Below are positions 8,287 through 17,216 of a stretch of 64,000 nucleotides of DNA, one piece after another. The translations under genes were made by a program, and so were the position numbers. The notes under the pieces are model-generated. The model worked only from the letters and a program-made list of their open reading frames with translations, searched no databases and was not told the origin of the DNA. The DNA lies in assembly GCF_002015115.1 (NCBI RefSeq), contig NZ_MUYA01000004.1, positions 93,820 through 157,819 on the forward strand. Reading direction: 5' to 3'. The stretch is from Haemophilus paracuniculus (GTDB taxonomy: Bacteria > Pseudomonadota > Gammaproteobacteria > Enterobacterales > Pasteurellaceae). Within the stretch, counting starts at the first letter, position 1, and each line of letters begins with the position of its first letter.

Positions 8287-9468
8287 TTAACCCACAAAGT
8301 ATTTGATTAACGTCTGTCCGCTCAAAATCGCCATTGAGACTACCACAATCGCCCCTGAAACGGTGAGCCATTTCGGGTGTTTGTAGTCGCCGATGATGTT
8401 GGCTTTGTGAGCGGCGATCAGGATCAAGCCGAGCGAGATCGGTAGGATCAAGCCGTTTAATGTGCCGACAAAGACTAACACTTGGGCTGGTCTGCCGATG
8501 GTAGCAAGCACGGCGGTGGAAGCCACGATAAAGGCAACGATAAAGCAGTTTTTGTGGCGTTGGATAAACGGATTAAAGCTCGAAATAAAGGAAACGGATG
8601 TGTAAGCCGCACCAATCACAGACGTAATCGAAGCCGCCCAGATAATCACGCCGAAAATCATCAAGCCCACGTTGCCTGCGATATATTCAAACGGGGTTGA
8701 GGCTGGGTTTTTCGGGTTGAGTGCTACCCCTTGCGACACCACGCCGAGTACTGTGAGGAACAGGGCGATTCGCATAATTGAGGCGATCAAAATCGCTGAC
8801 ACCGAGCTTTTGGTTACCTCGCCCAATGCCTCTTTGCCCGTTACCCCCTCATCAAGCAAGCGGTGAGCCCCTGCGAAAGAGATGTAGCCGCCGACCGTAC
8901 CGCCCACGAGGGTAACAATTGCAATCGCGTCTAATTTTTCAGGGAAGAACGTATTGCTGATCGCTTGCCCTACGGGTGGATTGGCTTTGACTAGCACGAA
9001 CAAGGTTAAGCCGATCATCACGAACCCCATTACTTGGGCGAAGCGATCCATAACTTTGCCCGCTTCTTTGAATAAGAAAACGCACACCGCAATCGCTCCG
9101 CTGATAATTGCCCCCACTTCGGGCGACAAGCCGAACAGGATATTAAAACCCAAGCCAGCCCCGCCCACGTTACCGATATTGAACGCCAAGCCACCCATTA
9201 CGATCAGCAAGGCAAGGAAATAGCCCGCCCCTGGGAAAACCATATTGGCGATGTCTTGGGCTTTTTTGCCCGACACCGACACCACTCGCCAAATGTTGAG
9301 CTGGGCGCCGATGTCGAGCAGGATTGAGAGTAAAATCACAAACCCAAAACTTGCCATTAGGGTTTGGGTAAAGGTGGCGGTTTGAGTTAAGAACCCCGGC
9401 CCGATGGCTGAGGTCGCCATTAAGAATGCCGCGCCCACTAAGGCACTGCGGCGAGAATTACTAGACAT
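8287..9468 (-). CDS. NRAMP-fold membrane transporter, candidate 5-oxoproline importer
   Basis: 393-residue integral membrane protein with about 10-11 hydrophobic helices, similar to H. influenzae HI1728 and more distantly to NRAMP transporters. The start at 9468 (MSSNSRRSALVGAAFLM) is preferred over an upstream ATG because AGGAG lies 8 bases before it. Canonical NRAMP metal ligands are DPGN in helix 1 and MPH in helix 6. Here helix 1 reads IGPGFLTQT and the helix 6 region reads GGTVGGYISFAGAHRLL, so both motifs are missing. It lies downstream of pxpBCA on the same strand. Substrate 5-oxoproline is an inference from context; divalent-metal transport looks unlikely. Confidence 0.7.
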   Translation of the reverse strand: MSSNSRRSALVGAAFLMATSAIGPGFLTQTATFTQTLMASFGFVILLSILLDIGAQLNIWRVVSVSGKKAQDIANMVFPGAGYFLALLIVMGGLAFNIGNVGGAGLGFNILFGLSPEVGAIISGAIAVCVFLFKEAGKVMDRFAQVMGFVMIGLTLFVLVKANPPVGQAISNTFFPEKLDAIAIVTLVGGTVGGYISFAGAHRLLDEGVTGKEALGEVTKSSVSAILIASIMRIALFLTVLGVVSQGVALNPKNPASTPFEYIAGNVGLMIFGVIIWAASITSVIGAAYTSVSFISSFNPFIQRHKNCFIVAFIVASTAVLATIGRPAQVLVFVGTLNGLILPISLGLILIAAHKANIIGDYKHPKWLTVSGAIVVVSMAILSGQTLIKYFVG

Positions 9469-9528
9469 TGTGTTGCTCCTGTTGTGTTTGTTTTTTATTG
9501 GATTTAGGAAATCCATAAATCGTTTTTT

Positions 9529-9701
9529 CTACTTTCTTTGCTTCGCCAAAGAAAGTAGCAAAGAAAGGCGACCCAAACATTTTGCTTTGTTTCGCTTGTT
9601 GCTAATTTCTACGGTCGATTTGTAAACTCGCCAGCAAGCTGGCTCAAACAGTACAAATCGACCTTGAAATTTGACGCAACTGCTCAACGCAAAATGATGG
9701 G
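9529..9701 (+). repeat. ~175-bp two-hairpin interspersed repeat, copy A
   Basis: Begins with a 12-bp perfect hairpin (9529-9540 with 9547-9558), followed by the conserved CATTTTGCTTTGTTTCGC stretch. The second structure pairs CGATTTGTA (9616-9624) with TACAAATCG (9652-9660) and nests a 6-bp stem, GCCAGC/GCTGGC (9630-9643). It ends at CTCAACGCAAAATGATGGG. It lies between pxpA and the NRAMP-like gene. Confidence 0.85.
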
Positions 9702-9710
9702 AAGATTGAG

Positions 9711-9754
9711 CAAGCGGTGCGATTTGATGAAATTTAAAAAAATCCCACCGCTTG
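9711..9754. terminator. Inverted uptake-signal pair after pxpA
   Basis: CAAGCGGTGCGATTT on the left and its facing partner AAATCCCACCGCTTG on the right form an inverted repeat directly after the pxpA stop. Paired uptake signals are known to double as terminators in Pasteurellaceae. This is a positional inference. Confidence 0.55.
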
Positions 9755-10492
9755 TTACGCCCTAATTTCAATCCCCCTCGTGGTCAATTCCGCTCGGATT
9801 TTTTCGGCGAAAAGCAGGGCGTGGGCGTTGTCGCCGTGTAGGCAGATACTTTCCACTTTGATGTTGATCGTTGAGCCGTCAAGGGCGGTGGCGGTTTGGG
9901 TGGTGATCATTTGGATTACCTGCTCAATCGCTTCTTGTTCGTCTTCGATTTTGGCTTGGGGGTGAGAGCGTGGCACGAGTGAGCCGTCGGGTTGGTAACG
10001 GCGGTCGGCGAACACTTCGGAAATCGTGCCTAACCCTACCTGTTCCGCCACACTCAACATCAAACTGCCCGATAAGCCCATTAGTTTTAGATTAGGGTTG
10101 AACTGGTGGACGGTTTCCGCAATCAAGCGAGCCAATTCGGGATCACGACTGGCTTGGTTGTATAACGCCCCGTGCGGTTTGACATAGCTGATCGGCACGC
10201 CTGCGTTGTTGCACAAGGCTTGCAACGCCCCGAGTTGATAGAGCAAATGGGCTTTGAGTGCCTGCGGTGGCAACTGCATTTCACTTCTGCCGAAATTTTC
10301 TCGGTCGGGGAAACTTGGGTGCGCCCCCACTCGTACGCCGTGTCGTTTGGCAACAGTGAGGGCGTTTTGAATGGTGATCGCATCGCCCGCGTGCAATCCG
10401 CAGGCGATATTGGCGGACGAAACCACGCCCAGTAAGGCTTCATCAAAGGCAAAGCCCTCGGCGAGGTCGGCGTTTAAATCAACGTACATCAT
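9755..10492 (-). CDS. pxpA: 5-oxoprolinase subunit A
   Basis: 245-residue LamB/YcsF-family protein, the ATP-dependent 5-oxoprolinase subunit that acts with PxpB and PxpC to open 5-oxoproline to glutamate. The start is set at ATG 10492 ([14 protein letters not shown]), 7 bases after GAGG, and overlaps the end of pxpC by 14 bases. Family motifs are [37 protein letters not shown] and KPHGALYN. It is the last gene of the tight pxpB-pxpC-pxpA operon. Confidence 0.9.
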   Translation of the reverse strand: MMYVDLNADLAEGFAFDEALLGVVSSANIACGLHAGDAITIQNALTVAKRHGVRVGAHPSFPDRENFGRSEMQLPPQALKAHLLYQLGALQALCNNAGVPISYVKPHGALYNQASRDPELARLIAETVHQFNPNLKLMGLSGSLMLSVAEQVGLGTISEVFADRRYQPDGSLVPRSHPQAKIEDEQEAIEQVIQMITTQTATALDGSTINIKVESICLHGDNAHALLFAEKIRAELTTRGIEIRA

Positions 10493-11405
10493 TAGCAATC
10501 CTCTGAATTTGGTGTAGGTAAATCGCATTTTTTTGCTGTAATCGCACCGCTTGTTCGGCGGTAATCGGCTCAAAATAGATTTGACTGCCGAGCCGTGTTT
10601 GAGCGAGCCGCCCTAAATCAGCGTATGCTACGGTGGCAATTTTGGGATAGCCCCCCGTGGTTTGAGTGTCCGCCATTAGCACAATCGGCTGACCGTTCGG
10701 CGGCACTTGTACCGTGCCGAATTGCACCGCGTGGGACAACATTTCCAGCGGTTGAGTGAGGTTCAACGCCTCGCCCGTCAAGCGGTAGCCCATTCGGTTA
10801 CTGCTACTGCTTAATGTGTAAGGGCGAGTGAAAAAGGCGGTTTTAGCCTCGTCTGTAAAGGCATCAAATTCGCTGGACGGCACGACCCGAATTTTGCTTT
10901 GGAACGGAATATGGGCAATCCCCACGCTCGGCAAAATGTCGCCCTCGCCGAGGGGAAGCTGATCGCCAGCTTGCAACGCACGTCCCTCGAATCCGCCGAA
11001 TTTGGCTCGCAGATCAGTGCTGCACGATCCCAAGGTTTTCGGCAGATCAAAACCGCCTGCCACGCACAAATAGCCGTACATTCCTTGCACCGCTCGCACC
11101 AGTTGCAAGGTTTGCCCCTTGCGAGCCGTATAACGCCAGTAGGAATGAATCCGTTCCTCGCCGAGATAGGCTTCATACAACGCCCCTGTCAGGCAAAAAG
11201 TGGTGTCTCGCTCGAAAACTACGGTCAAACCGCCGAGGACAATTTCCACCGCGGGGCTATTTTGCTCATTACCGACCAACAAATTACCCGCTTGCAGAGC
11301 GAGGGAATCCATTGCCCCACAATGCCCTACGCCGTAGCCACGCAGTCCGAACCGCCCCAAATCCTGTACACTGGCGAGGGCTTGCACTTGAACCACTTTC
11401 ATCAT
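10479..11405 (-). CDS. pxpC: 5-oxoprolinase subunit C
   Basis: 308-residue KipA/YbgK-type carboxyltransferase-domain protein. N-terminal [20 protein letters not shown] and the [15 protein letters not shown] stretch are family hallmarks; the C-terminal [16 protein letters not shown] block is also diagnostic. The start overlaps the pxpB stop as ATGA. The gene end overlaps pxpA by 14 bases, so the three are translationally coupled. Substrate is 5-oxoproline, by family knowledge from E. coli and Bacillus. Confidence 0.9.
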   Translation of the reverse strand: MMKVVQVQALASVQDLGRFGLRGYGVGHCGAMDSLALQAGNLLVGNEQNSPAVEIVLGGLTVVFERDTTFCLTGALYEAYLGEERIHSYWRYTARKGQTLQLVRAVQGMYGYLCVAGGFDLPKTLGSCSTDLRAKFGGFEGRALQAGDQLPLGEGDILPSVGIAHIPFQSKIRVVPSSEFDAFTDEAKTAFFTRPYTLSSSSNRMGYRLTGEALNLTQPLEMLSHAVQFGTVQVPPNGQPIVLMADTQTTGGYPKIATVAYADLGRLAQTRLGSQIYFEPITAEQAVRLQQKNAIYLHQIQRIANDVR

Positions 11406-12046
11406 AATTCGATACTCTCTGCAAAAAATTGAACGGAATCCCCCGCTTGTAGCAAGGTGGGCGGCGATTGATCCGCTTGGAACAGGGCGAGATCGGTGCG
11501 TCCGATAATCTGCCAGCCCCCTGGGGACGCAAAGGGGTAGATCCCCGTTTGGCTACCGCCGATCCCGACCGAGCCAGCAGGCACGGAAAGACGAGGCTCG
11601 GCACGGCGAGGGGTATGCAGATGTTCGGGCAAACCGAACAGATAAGGGAAGCCAGCTTGAAAGCCGATCATTGCCACCGTATAGGTTGGGGCGGTGTGGC
11701 GTTTGATGATTTCGGCAGGCGTGGTGTGATGAAATTTCGCCACTTCGTAAAGATCCTCGCCTCGCTCGCCACCGTAGTGAACGGGGATTTTGATCAAACG
11801 AGGCTGATAATCCGCCACTTGCACGGTTTCCCACAAGGCAAAAAGTTGCTCACGCACCTTGGCAAGATCGGCATTTAAGCGGCAGAAAACCGTTAAATTA
11901 TTCATTCCGATCACGACTTCCGCACAATCCGCCAACGGCTCAATCGCCTTGCCAAACGCCCATAATTTCTGCTGCTTGGCAAGTTCCGCAGGGGGCGGAA
12001 GCGAACAAAAGAGGGTGTATTCGCTGGTTAAATGGATACTTAACAT
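11402..12046 (-). CDS. pxpB: 5-oxoprolinase subunit B
   Basis: 214-residue KipI/YbgJ-type carboxyltransferase-domain protein and first gene of the pxp operon. The start is set at ATG 12046 (MLSIHLTSEYTLF) with AAAGGG 6 bases upstream, ten codons inside the longest open frame. Family blocks are VHYGGERGEDL, IGFQAGFPYLFGLPE and SVPAGSVGIGGSQTGIYP. The stop overlaps the pxpC start (ATGA). Confidence 0.9.
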   Translation of the reverse strand: MLSIHLTSEYTLFCSLPPPAELAKQQKLWAFGKAIEPLADCAEVVIGMNNLTVFCRLNADLAKVREQLFALWETVQVADYQPRLIKIPVHYGGERGEDLYEVAKFHHTTPAEIIKRHTAPTYTVAMIGFQAGFPYLFGLPEHLHTPRRAEPRLSVPAGSVGIGGSQTGIYPFASPGGWQIIGRTDLALFQADQSPPTLLQAGDSVQFFAESIEL

Positions 12047-12210
12047 TGCATTCCCTTTGTTAAAAGAAAGTTGCAAATGTTATAAATGAATTTGTAATGA
12101 AGTGTCAAGATATTTGGATTAAAAAATTTAATTTATAAGGTAAAAAAATTTAGGGGAAGGAAATTGATTAGAACAAGGGGTAAGATTTTTGAGAATTTCC
12201 CTTGTAGATT

Positions 12211-12234
12211 AAGGGCGGATATAAAATCCGCCCC
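12211..12234. repeat. GGGCGGAT hairpin, related to the one after argH
   Basis: GGGCGGAT (12213-12220) pairs with ATCCGCCC (12226-12233) around loop ATAAA. The same stem with loop ATAAC lies at 36053-36075 as the argH terminator. Without a T-run here, it is probably a repeat relic. Confidence 0.55.
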
Positions 12235-12263
12235 TACGAATAATGATCTTGCTCGAATAAAAC

Positions 12264-12441
12264 CCCCGTCATTTTGCGTTGAGCGGTTTCGTTAATTTCA
12301 AGGGCGATTTGTACTGTTTGAGCTTGCGAAGCAAGCGAGTTTACAAATCAACCGTAGAAATTAGAAACAAGCGAAACAAAGCAAAATGCTCGGGGTCGCC
12401 TTTCTTTTGCTACTTTTCTTTGGCGAAACAAAGAAAAGTAG
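12264..12441 (-). repeat. ~175-bp two-hairpin interspersed repeat, copy B
   Basis: Inverted orientation relative to copies A and C. The terminal hairpin has a 13-bp perfect stem (12410-12422 with 12429-12441). The inner stem is GCTTGC/GCAAGC, a different sequence from the other copies but still fully paired. The outer arms match the CGATTTGTA/TACAAATC pair. Confidence 0.85.
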
Positions 12442-12486
12442 GGATATTGGAATGATGATTTATTCTTTGTTCTGCCAAAGTAACAA

Positions 12487-13053
12487 TTAGATTTTATCTA
12501 AATCAAACCTCGCCAAATCAATTCGATTTTCTGTGCCGTAAAAAGCACTTAACGCTTGGCGTAGGATTTCGGCACGCTTTGGTAAGCCTTTTTCGGCGTA
12601 GGTTTTGACTTGTGCGTAAACGGCTTGTTTGAAGGCGGAATTATCCCCTGCGTTGCCCGTGAGGTTGTCGGCACTGGCGAAATAGCGGAAATTGGCGGCG
12701 GTGGCTAAGATCCATTCAATCGCTTGGGGCTTGACTTCCACCGATTCAAATTCCCGTTGTCGTTCGGCGGAACGTCCGTCTGGTTCATACCAGTAGCCAA
12801 AATCTTCCAATTTGCGGCGTTCTTTGCCTGCCACTAGCCAATGGGCGATTTCGTGCAAGGCACTGCTGTAATAGCCGTGGGCGAACAGAATCACGTTGTA
12901 AGGGCGTTCGCTCGGCACGCCGTCTTCGTCCAAAAATTCGGGCAGATAGATCGGGTAATCGCCGCCACGTTCGAGGCGGGTGTTAAATTCTTCCGCAAAA
13001 CATTGATCGAAAATGCGGATAATATCTTCAATTTTGTGGTTGTCTTGGTTCAT
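12487..13053 (-). CDS. epmC: Elongation factor P hydroxylase
   Basis: 188-residue protein of the YfcM/EpmC family, which hydroxylates the lysine side chain of elongation factor P after EpmA/EpmB modification. The metal-binding HEIAHW motif is in ALHEIAHWLVAGKERR near residues 62-77, followed by the family block DFGYWYEPDGRS and VEVKPQAIEWI. Length matches E. coli YfcM (182). It is monocistronic and flanked by repeats on both sides. Confidence 0.9.
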   Translation of the reverse strand: MNQDNHKIEDIIRIFDQCFAEEFNTRLERGGDYPIYLPEFLDEDGVPSERPYNVILFAHGYYSSALHEIAHWLVAGKERRKLEDFGYWYEPDGRSAERQREFESVEVKPQAIEWILATAANFRYFASADNLTGNAGDNSAFKQAVYAQVKTYAEKGLPKRAEILRQALSAFYGTENRIDLARFDLDKI

Positions 13054-13105
13054 CTTTTTCTCGTTAAATTCAAATGTTAAAAAGTTGAATGCGAGGAGTG
13101 ATTGT

Positions 13106-13187
13106 GGGGGGACGCGAGCATCGCGTCCCTACAATAAATCGCATTTTAACAGCCAACGCCCGTAGGGACGCAATGCTTGCGTCCCCT
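13106..13187. repeat. Two GGGACGC hairpins between epmC and dsbD
   Basis: Two palindromes share the stem GGGACGC/GCGTCCC: 13109-13129 (9-bp stem, loop GCA) and 13165-13185 (9-bp stem, loop TGC). The final stem positions differ but remain paired. They lie upstream of epmC and downstream of dsbD, both on the minus strand, and may end dsbD transcripts. Confidence 0.6.
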
Positions 13188-13204
13188 TTGTTTCGTCCCA
13201 ATCG

Positions 13205-14893
13205 TTATAAATTATTCAACCAATCGTAAAAGGCGTTGGCGTCCAAAAAGCCTGTTACCCGTTTTTCGGTCAGTTCTTTGCCATTTTCATCGAAAAAGAG
13301 AATGGTCGGCAAGCCAAGCACTTGGAATTTCTGCATAAAGGCGGTGTTGGAGGGGCTGTTTTGGGTCATATCCACTTGTAGCACCACCATTTCCGCCATT
13401 TTGTTTTTCACGTTCGGGTCGGTAAAGGTATATTTTTCAAACTCTTTACAAGCAACGCACCAATCGGCGTAAAGGTCGAGCATTACCTTTTTGCCTTGGC
13501 TGGCGAGCAGTTTTTGATCGAGTTCAGCGAGGGTGAAAATCCGTGCAAGCGGTGCTTTTTGCTCGATTTTTTGCGTTTGGAAGATCCAATCCACATAAGG
13601 CTTGGCACTGATCGCAAAGGCAAATAATAGCCCTAATCGCACCGCTTGTCCGAGCTTGTTGGCGGGCATTATCGCAATCAGCCACGCGAGGAAAGCAAGG
13701 GCGAGGGCTGACCAGAGATAAGGCTCGTAAGCAGGATAAACACGGCTGATAAGAAATACGGGCAGGGCAAGCATTACAAAGCCGAATGCGGTTTTGACAT
13801 TAAGCAACCACGCCCCCGATTTTGGCAAAATTTGGTTGCCGAAAAGGGTAATCAGCACCAACGGCAAGCCCATTCCGAGGGCGAGCAGGTAGAGGGCAAG
13901 TCCGCCCGTGAGCAGGTCGCCACTTTGTGCCACATAGAGCAACGCCCCCGAGAGCGGTGCGGTGGTGCAAGGCGAGGCGATCAAACCTGCGATCATTCCC
14001 ATTAAAAACACACTTTTGATCGAGCCACCTTGTTGCTGTTGACTGAGGGCGTTCAGTTTTTGTTGCCACGCGTTCGGCAATTTCAGTTCAAACAAGCCGA
14101 ACATCGACAGGGAAAGTAGCACGAACAACGCCGCCATTGTGAGCAACACGGGCGGACTTTGCAGGGCGATTTGGAACGGCAAGCCGAGAGCGACCACCAC
14201 GAAGCCCATTAGGGTGTAAGTGATCGCCATTCCTTGCACATAACAGAGGCTCAACAGCAAGGCTCGGCGAGGGTTCGGGCGTTGTTGCTTGCCGATTACA
14301 ATCGCCGACAACAACGGCAACATCGGCAGCACGCAAGGGGTGAACGCCAAGCCTAAGCCCAATACGAAAAACCACACAACGGAAAATCCGTTGTTAGAAA
14401 GCTGGCTGGCAAGCTGATTTTGCGAGCCGTTAGGTTGAGCGTTGGACGGGCTGGAAGCTGTCGGTTCCGCCAATTTTTTTGCCGAAATTGGCACGCTGAC
14501 CGTTTCGGGTGGATAGCAAAACCCTTTGGTGCAACCCTGATAACGCACTTCAAGGCTGGCGTTTTCGCTCGCCTGTTCAATCGGCACATTTAACGCCAAC
14601 TGATTGCGGTAAATTTCCACCTCTCCAAAAAATTCATCATTATGTTTAATGCTTGGCGGAAAAATTGGCTGGGCGACTTGGCTAGCTAACCCTTTGATTT
14701 GTATCTCTTTTTTGTAGAGGTAATAACCGTCCGCAATCTGCCAATCAAGGGCGATTTGCGAACCTTGCTGTTGAGCCGAAAAGGCAAACGCCACTTGGCT
14801 TGGTAGATATTTCGGTTTGTTATCAAACAGCCCCGCCTGCAACGGCACGGCAATCAAAAGCCCTAACCAAAGGGCGAAAAAACGCTTCCACAT
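13205..14893 (-). CDS. dsbD: Thiol:disulfide interchange protein DsbD
   Basis: 562-residue inner-membrane reductase that passes electrons from cytoplasmic thioredoxin to periplasmic DsbC, DsbE and others. In order: signal peptide (about 1-20, ending PLQAG); periplasmic alpha domain with the cysteine pair in YQGCTKGFCYPP; eight-helix membrane domain with the two redox cysteines in AFTPCVLPMLPL and ASPCTTAPLSGA; C-terminal thioredoxin-like domain with WCVACKEFE. All six functional cysteines are present. Length matches E. coli DsbD (565). Confidence 0.95.
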   Translation of the reverse strand: MWKRFFALWLGLLIAVPLQAGLFDNKPKYLPSQVAFAFSAQQQGSQIALDWQIADGYYLYKKEIQIKGLASQVAQPIFPPSIKHNDEFFGEVEIYRNQLALNVPIEQASENASLEVRYQGCTKGFCYPPETVSVPISAKKLAEPTASSPSNAQPNGSQNQLASQLSNNGFSVVWFFVLGLGLAFTPCVLPMLPLLSAIVIGKQQRPNPRRALLLSLCYVQGMAITYTLMGFVVVALGLPFQIALQSPPVLLTMAALFVLLSLSMFGLFELKLPNAWQQKLNALSQQQQGGSIKSVFLMGMIAGLIASPCTTAPLSGALLYVAQSGDLLTGGLALYLLALGMGLPLVLITLFGNQILPKSGAWLLNVKTAFGFVMLALPVFLISRVYPAYEPYLWSALALAFLAWLIAIMPANKLGQAVRLGLLFAFAISAKPYVDWIFQTQKIEQKAPLARIFTLAELDQKLLASQGKKVMLDLYADWCVACKEFEKYTFTDPNVKNKMAEMVVLQVDMTQNSPSNTAFMQKFQVLGLPTILFFDENGKELTEKRVTGFLDANAFYDWLNNL

Positions 14894-15139
14894 ACTTTTT
14901 TCCTACGAAATTAGGGCGGTAATTTTAGCGATTTTTGTGGCGGTGGGGGCAAAAATTTTCAAAAATCCGACCGCTTGTAACGATTTTTGTGATCTCGATC
15001 GACTAATTGAAATGAAAAACTTTCCCATTCGGCGAAAAATCGCTAGCCTTACGCCTAAGACATCAGTAAAATTCGCCTCTTTCTTTATTCCGCAAAACTA
15101 ACCCTTTTGCCACAAAACGTGTAACAACGAGGCACTTTG

Positions 15140-16306
15140 ATGACTGCACAAACAGCGTGCGAACCGCAAAACGTGGCGGTGGCACATCCAAAATCTGACA
15201 AAATCAATCTGTTAAATTTAACTCGCCAAGAGATGCGAGAACTCTTTGCCGAAATGGGCGAAAAGCCGTTCCGCGCCGATCAGTTGATGAAATGGATCTA
15301 CCATTTTGGCGAGGATAATTTCGATAATATGAGCAATATCAACAAGGTATTGCGTGAAAAATTAAAGCAAATCGCAGAAATTAAAGCCCCCGAAGTGGCG
15401 GTGGAACAGCGTTCGGCGGACGGCACGATCAAATGGGCAATGCAGGTGGGCGATCAGCAGATCGAAACGGTGTATATTCCCGAAGCGGATCGAGCGACTT
15501 TGTGTGTTTCGTCTCAGGTGGGCTGTGCCTTGGCGTGTACTTTCTGCTCAACGGCTCAACAGGGCTTTAACCGCAATTTAACCGTGTCGGAAATTATCGG
15601 GCAGGTGTGGCGAGCCTCGAAAATCATCGGCAATTTTGGCGTAACGGGCGTGCGTCCGATTACCAACGTGGTAATGATGGGAATGGGCGAGCCGTTGCTC
15701 AATATGAATAATGTGATTCCTGCAATGGAAATTATGTTGGACGATTTCGGCTACGGCTTGTCGAAACGCCGCGTAACCCTTTCCACCGCGGGAGTTGTGC
15801 CAGCTTTGAATATGTTGCGTGAGAAAATTGACGTGGCGTTGGCGATTTCGTTGCACGCCCCGAACGATGAATTGCGTGATGAAATCGTGCCGATCAACAA
15901 AAAATATAACATCAAAATGTTAATGGAAGCGGTTAATCAATACCTTGAAGTGTCGAATGCTAACCACGGCAAGGTTACGATTGAGTATGTGATGTTGAAC
16001 CAGATGAATGACGGGGTGGAACACGCTCACCAGTTGGCGGAAGTGTTGAAATATACGCCGTGTAAAATCAATTTGATTCCGTGGAATCCGTTCCCACAAG
16101 CCCCTTATGCGAAAAGCTCGAACACGCGGATCGACCGTTTCCAAAAAACCTTGATGGAATATGGTTTTACCGTGATTGTGCGGAAAACCCGTGGCGACGA
16201 TATTGACGCAGCGTGTGGACAGCTCGCTGGCGATGTAATCGACCGCACCAAACGCACCCTTGAAAAACGTAAATTTGGACAGGGGATTAACGTTACCCAA
16301 CAATAA
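15140..16306 (+). CDS. rlmN: 23S rRNA (adenine-2503-C2)/tRNA methyltransferase
   Basis: 388-residue radical-SAM enzyme that methylates C2 of A2503 in 23S rRNA and A37 in some tRNAs. The iron-sulfur motif CxxxCxxC is CALACTFC near residue 130. The methyl-carrying cysteine is in ACGQLAGD near the C-terminus. The start is ATG 15140; a TTG one codon earlier is less likely. It precedes a pilW-like gene, as in many gamma-proteobacteria. Confidence 0.95.
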   Translation: MTAQTACEPQNVAVAHPKSDKINLLNLTRQEMRELFAEMGEKPFRADQLMKWIYHFGEDNFDNMSNINKVLREKLKQIAEIKAPEVAVEQRSADGTIKWAMQVGDQQIETVYIPEADRATLCVSSQVGCALACTFCSTAQQGFNRNLTVSEIIGQVWRASKIIGNFGVTGVRPITNVVMMGMGEPLLNMNNVIPAMEIMLDDFGYGLSKRRVTLSTAGVVPALNMLREKIDVALAISLHAPNDELRDEIVPINKKYNIKMLMEAVNQYLEVSNANHGKVTIEYVMLNQMNDGVEHAHQLAEVLKYTPCKINLIPWNPFPQAPYAKSSNTRIDRFQKTLMEYGFTVIVRKTRGDDIDAACGQLAGDVIDRTKRTLEKRKFGQGINVTQQ

Positions 16307-16325
16307 TTTTAGAGAGGAACAGCCT

Positions 16326-16880
16326 ATGCCATTTGCAAAAATTTGTCGAAATCTCACCGCTTGTTTGATGATTTTTGGCCTAGTAGGCTGTTCCTCACTT
16401 TCTTCTCAACCGCAATCCAACCGTGAATTTAACCGATCCGAAGCGGTGAAAGCTCGCATCAATCTCGCCCTTGCCTATTTGGAACAGGAGGATTACCCCA
16501 AAGCCAAAGAGAACATCGACAAAGCCCTCAATCACGACCGTCAAGATTATCTGCCCTATTCGGTGCTTGCCTACTATTATCAGCAAACGGGCGAGGTGGA
16601 AAAAGCCGATCAAACCTACCAACAAGCCCTTACCCTCAGTCAAAACCGCCCAGATGTCCGCAACAATTACGGCACATTTTTGTGCAAACAAGGACGATTT
16701 GAGGCAGCCTATCAACAATTTGATTCTGCTCTCACCAGCGATCAACCCTACTATTTCCAAGCCGACACCCTCGAAAACATCGCCTTGTGTGCGAAGTCGC
16801 AAAATAACAAAGCGAAATTTGATGAAACCTTAGCCAAGTTGGAAAAACTTGATCCAGAGCGTGTGGGGAAGTTTCGTTAA
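16326..16880 (+). CDS. pilW: Type IV pilus biogenesis/stability lipoprotein PilW (TPR protein)
   Basis: 184-residue lipoprotein with signal sequence and lipobox LVGCSS (Cys about residue 22), followed by tetratricopeptide repeats, for example LALAYLEQEDYPKAKENIDK and VLAYYYQQTGEVEKADQTY. This matches PilF/PilW, the outer-membrane pilotin that helps PilQ secretin assembly and is encoded next to rlmN in many species. In Pasteurellaceae it fits the type IV pilus used in DNA uptake. ATG 16326 is 19 bases after the rlmN stop and follows AGAGGAAC. Pilotin role is by homology. Confidence 0.82.
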   Translation: MPFAKICRNLTACLMIFGLVGCSSLSSQPQSNREFNRSEAVKARINLALAYLEQEDYPKAKENIDKALNHDRQDYLPYSVLAYYYQQTGEVEKADQTYQQALTLSQNRPDVRNNYGTFLCKQGRFEAAYQQFDSALTSDQPYYFQADTLENIALCAKSQNNKAKFDETLAKLEKLDPERVGKFR

Positions 16881-16927
16881 GTTTTGTTAAATAAGGAAAT
16901 TTTCAAAAATCCTCCCCCTTGTATCTG

Positions 16928-17103
16928 TTACTTTCTTTGCTCGTGCAAAGAAAGTAACCAAAGAAACACGCCCCGAGCATTTTGCTTTGTTTCGCTTATT
17001 GCTAATTTCTACGGTCGATTTGTAAACTCGCCTACTACGTAGGCTCAAACAGTACAAATCGCCCTTGAAATTGACGCAACCACTCAACGCAAAATGACGG
17101 GGA
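16928..17103 (+). repeat. ~175-bp two-hairpin interspersed repeat, copy C
   Basis: Terminal hairpin with a 13-bp stem (16928-16940 with 16945-16957, loop TCGT). The second structure has CGATTTGTA..TACAAATCG arms and the inner stem GCCTAC/GTAGGC. The end CTCAACGCAAAATGACGGGG matches copy A. Confidence 0.85.
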
Positions 17104-17138
17104 ATAAGCAGGGACAATGTCCCTGACTAATTGATAAC

Positions 17139-17160
17139 CTAGTACGGCTTGCCGTGCTAG
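17139..17160. repeat. CTAGTACGGC-TT hairpin
   Basis: Ten paired positions around a TT turn (one G-T pair). The central AGTACGGCTTGCCGT is shared with the hairpin upstream of dusB at 37786-37807, so it belongs to a small repeated hairpin family. Confidence 0.55.
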
Positions 17161-17216
17161 ATGTTTCAAGCGGTAGGATTTTGAAAAATTTCGCTATTTG
17201 CTTGAAACAAATTTCC

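Larger units (their letters stand above)
12047..12486. other. Repeat-filled intergenic region between epmC and pxpB
   Basis: The 440 bases hold no convincing gene. From the left: an AT-rich leader of pxpB; a facing pair of uptake-signal variants (about 12174-12206, CAAGGGGT with CCCTTG); a GGGCGGAT hairpin (12211-12234); the two-hairpin repeat copy B (12264-12441); and a short AT-rich tail before the epmC stop. Confidence 0.7.
16881..17216. other. Repeat-filled region between pilW and recN
   Basis: 336 bases with no convincing gene. It holds a CCCCCTTG uptake-signal variant (about 16913), the two-hairpin repeat copy C, a CAGGGAC/GTCCCTG hairpin (17109-17125), a CTAGTACGGC hairpin (17139-17160) and an uptake-like CAAGCGGT at about 17169, up to the recN stop. 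A 76-codon open frame on the minus strand lies inside the repeat and is rejected. Confidence 0.7.

Noticed and set aside
9529..9771. 80-codon frame on the minus strand (shares RVYKSTVEISNKRNKAKC with one at 16887-17117)
   Set aside because: Both frames lie in the same interspersed repeat. The shared peptide follows from the shared DNA; copies differ by stem-preserving changes and the frames have no ribosome-binding site.
14817..15101. 94-codon plus-strand frame upstream of rlmN
   Set aside because: It overlaps the start of dsbD in antisense and has no ribosome-binding site or recognisable sequence.
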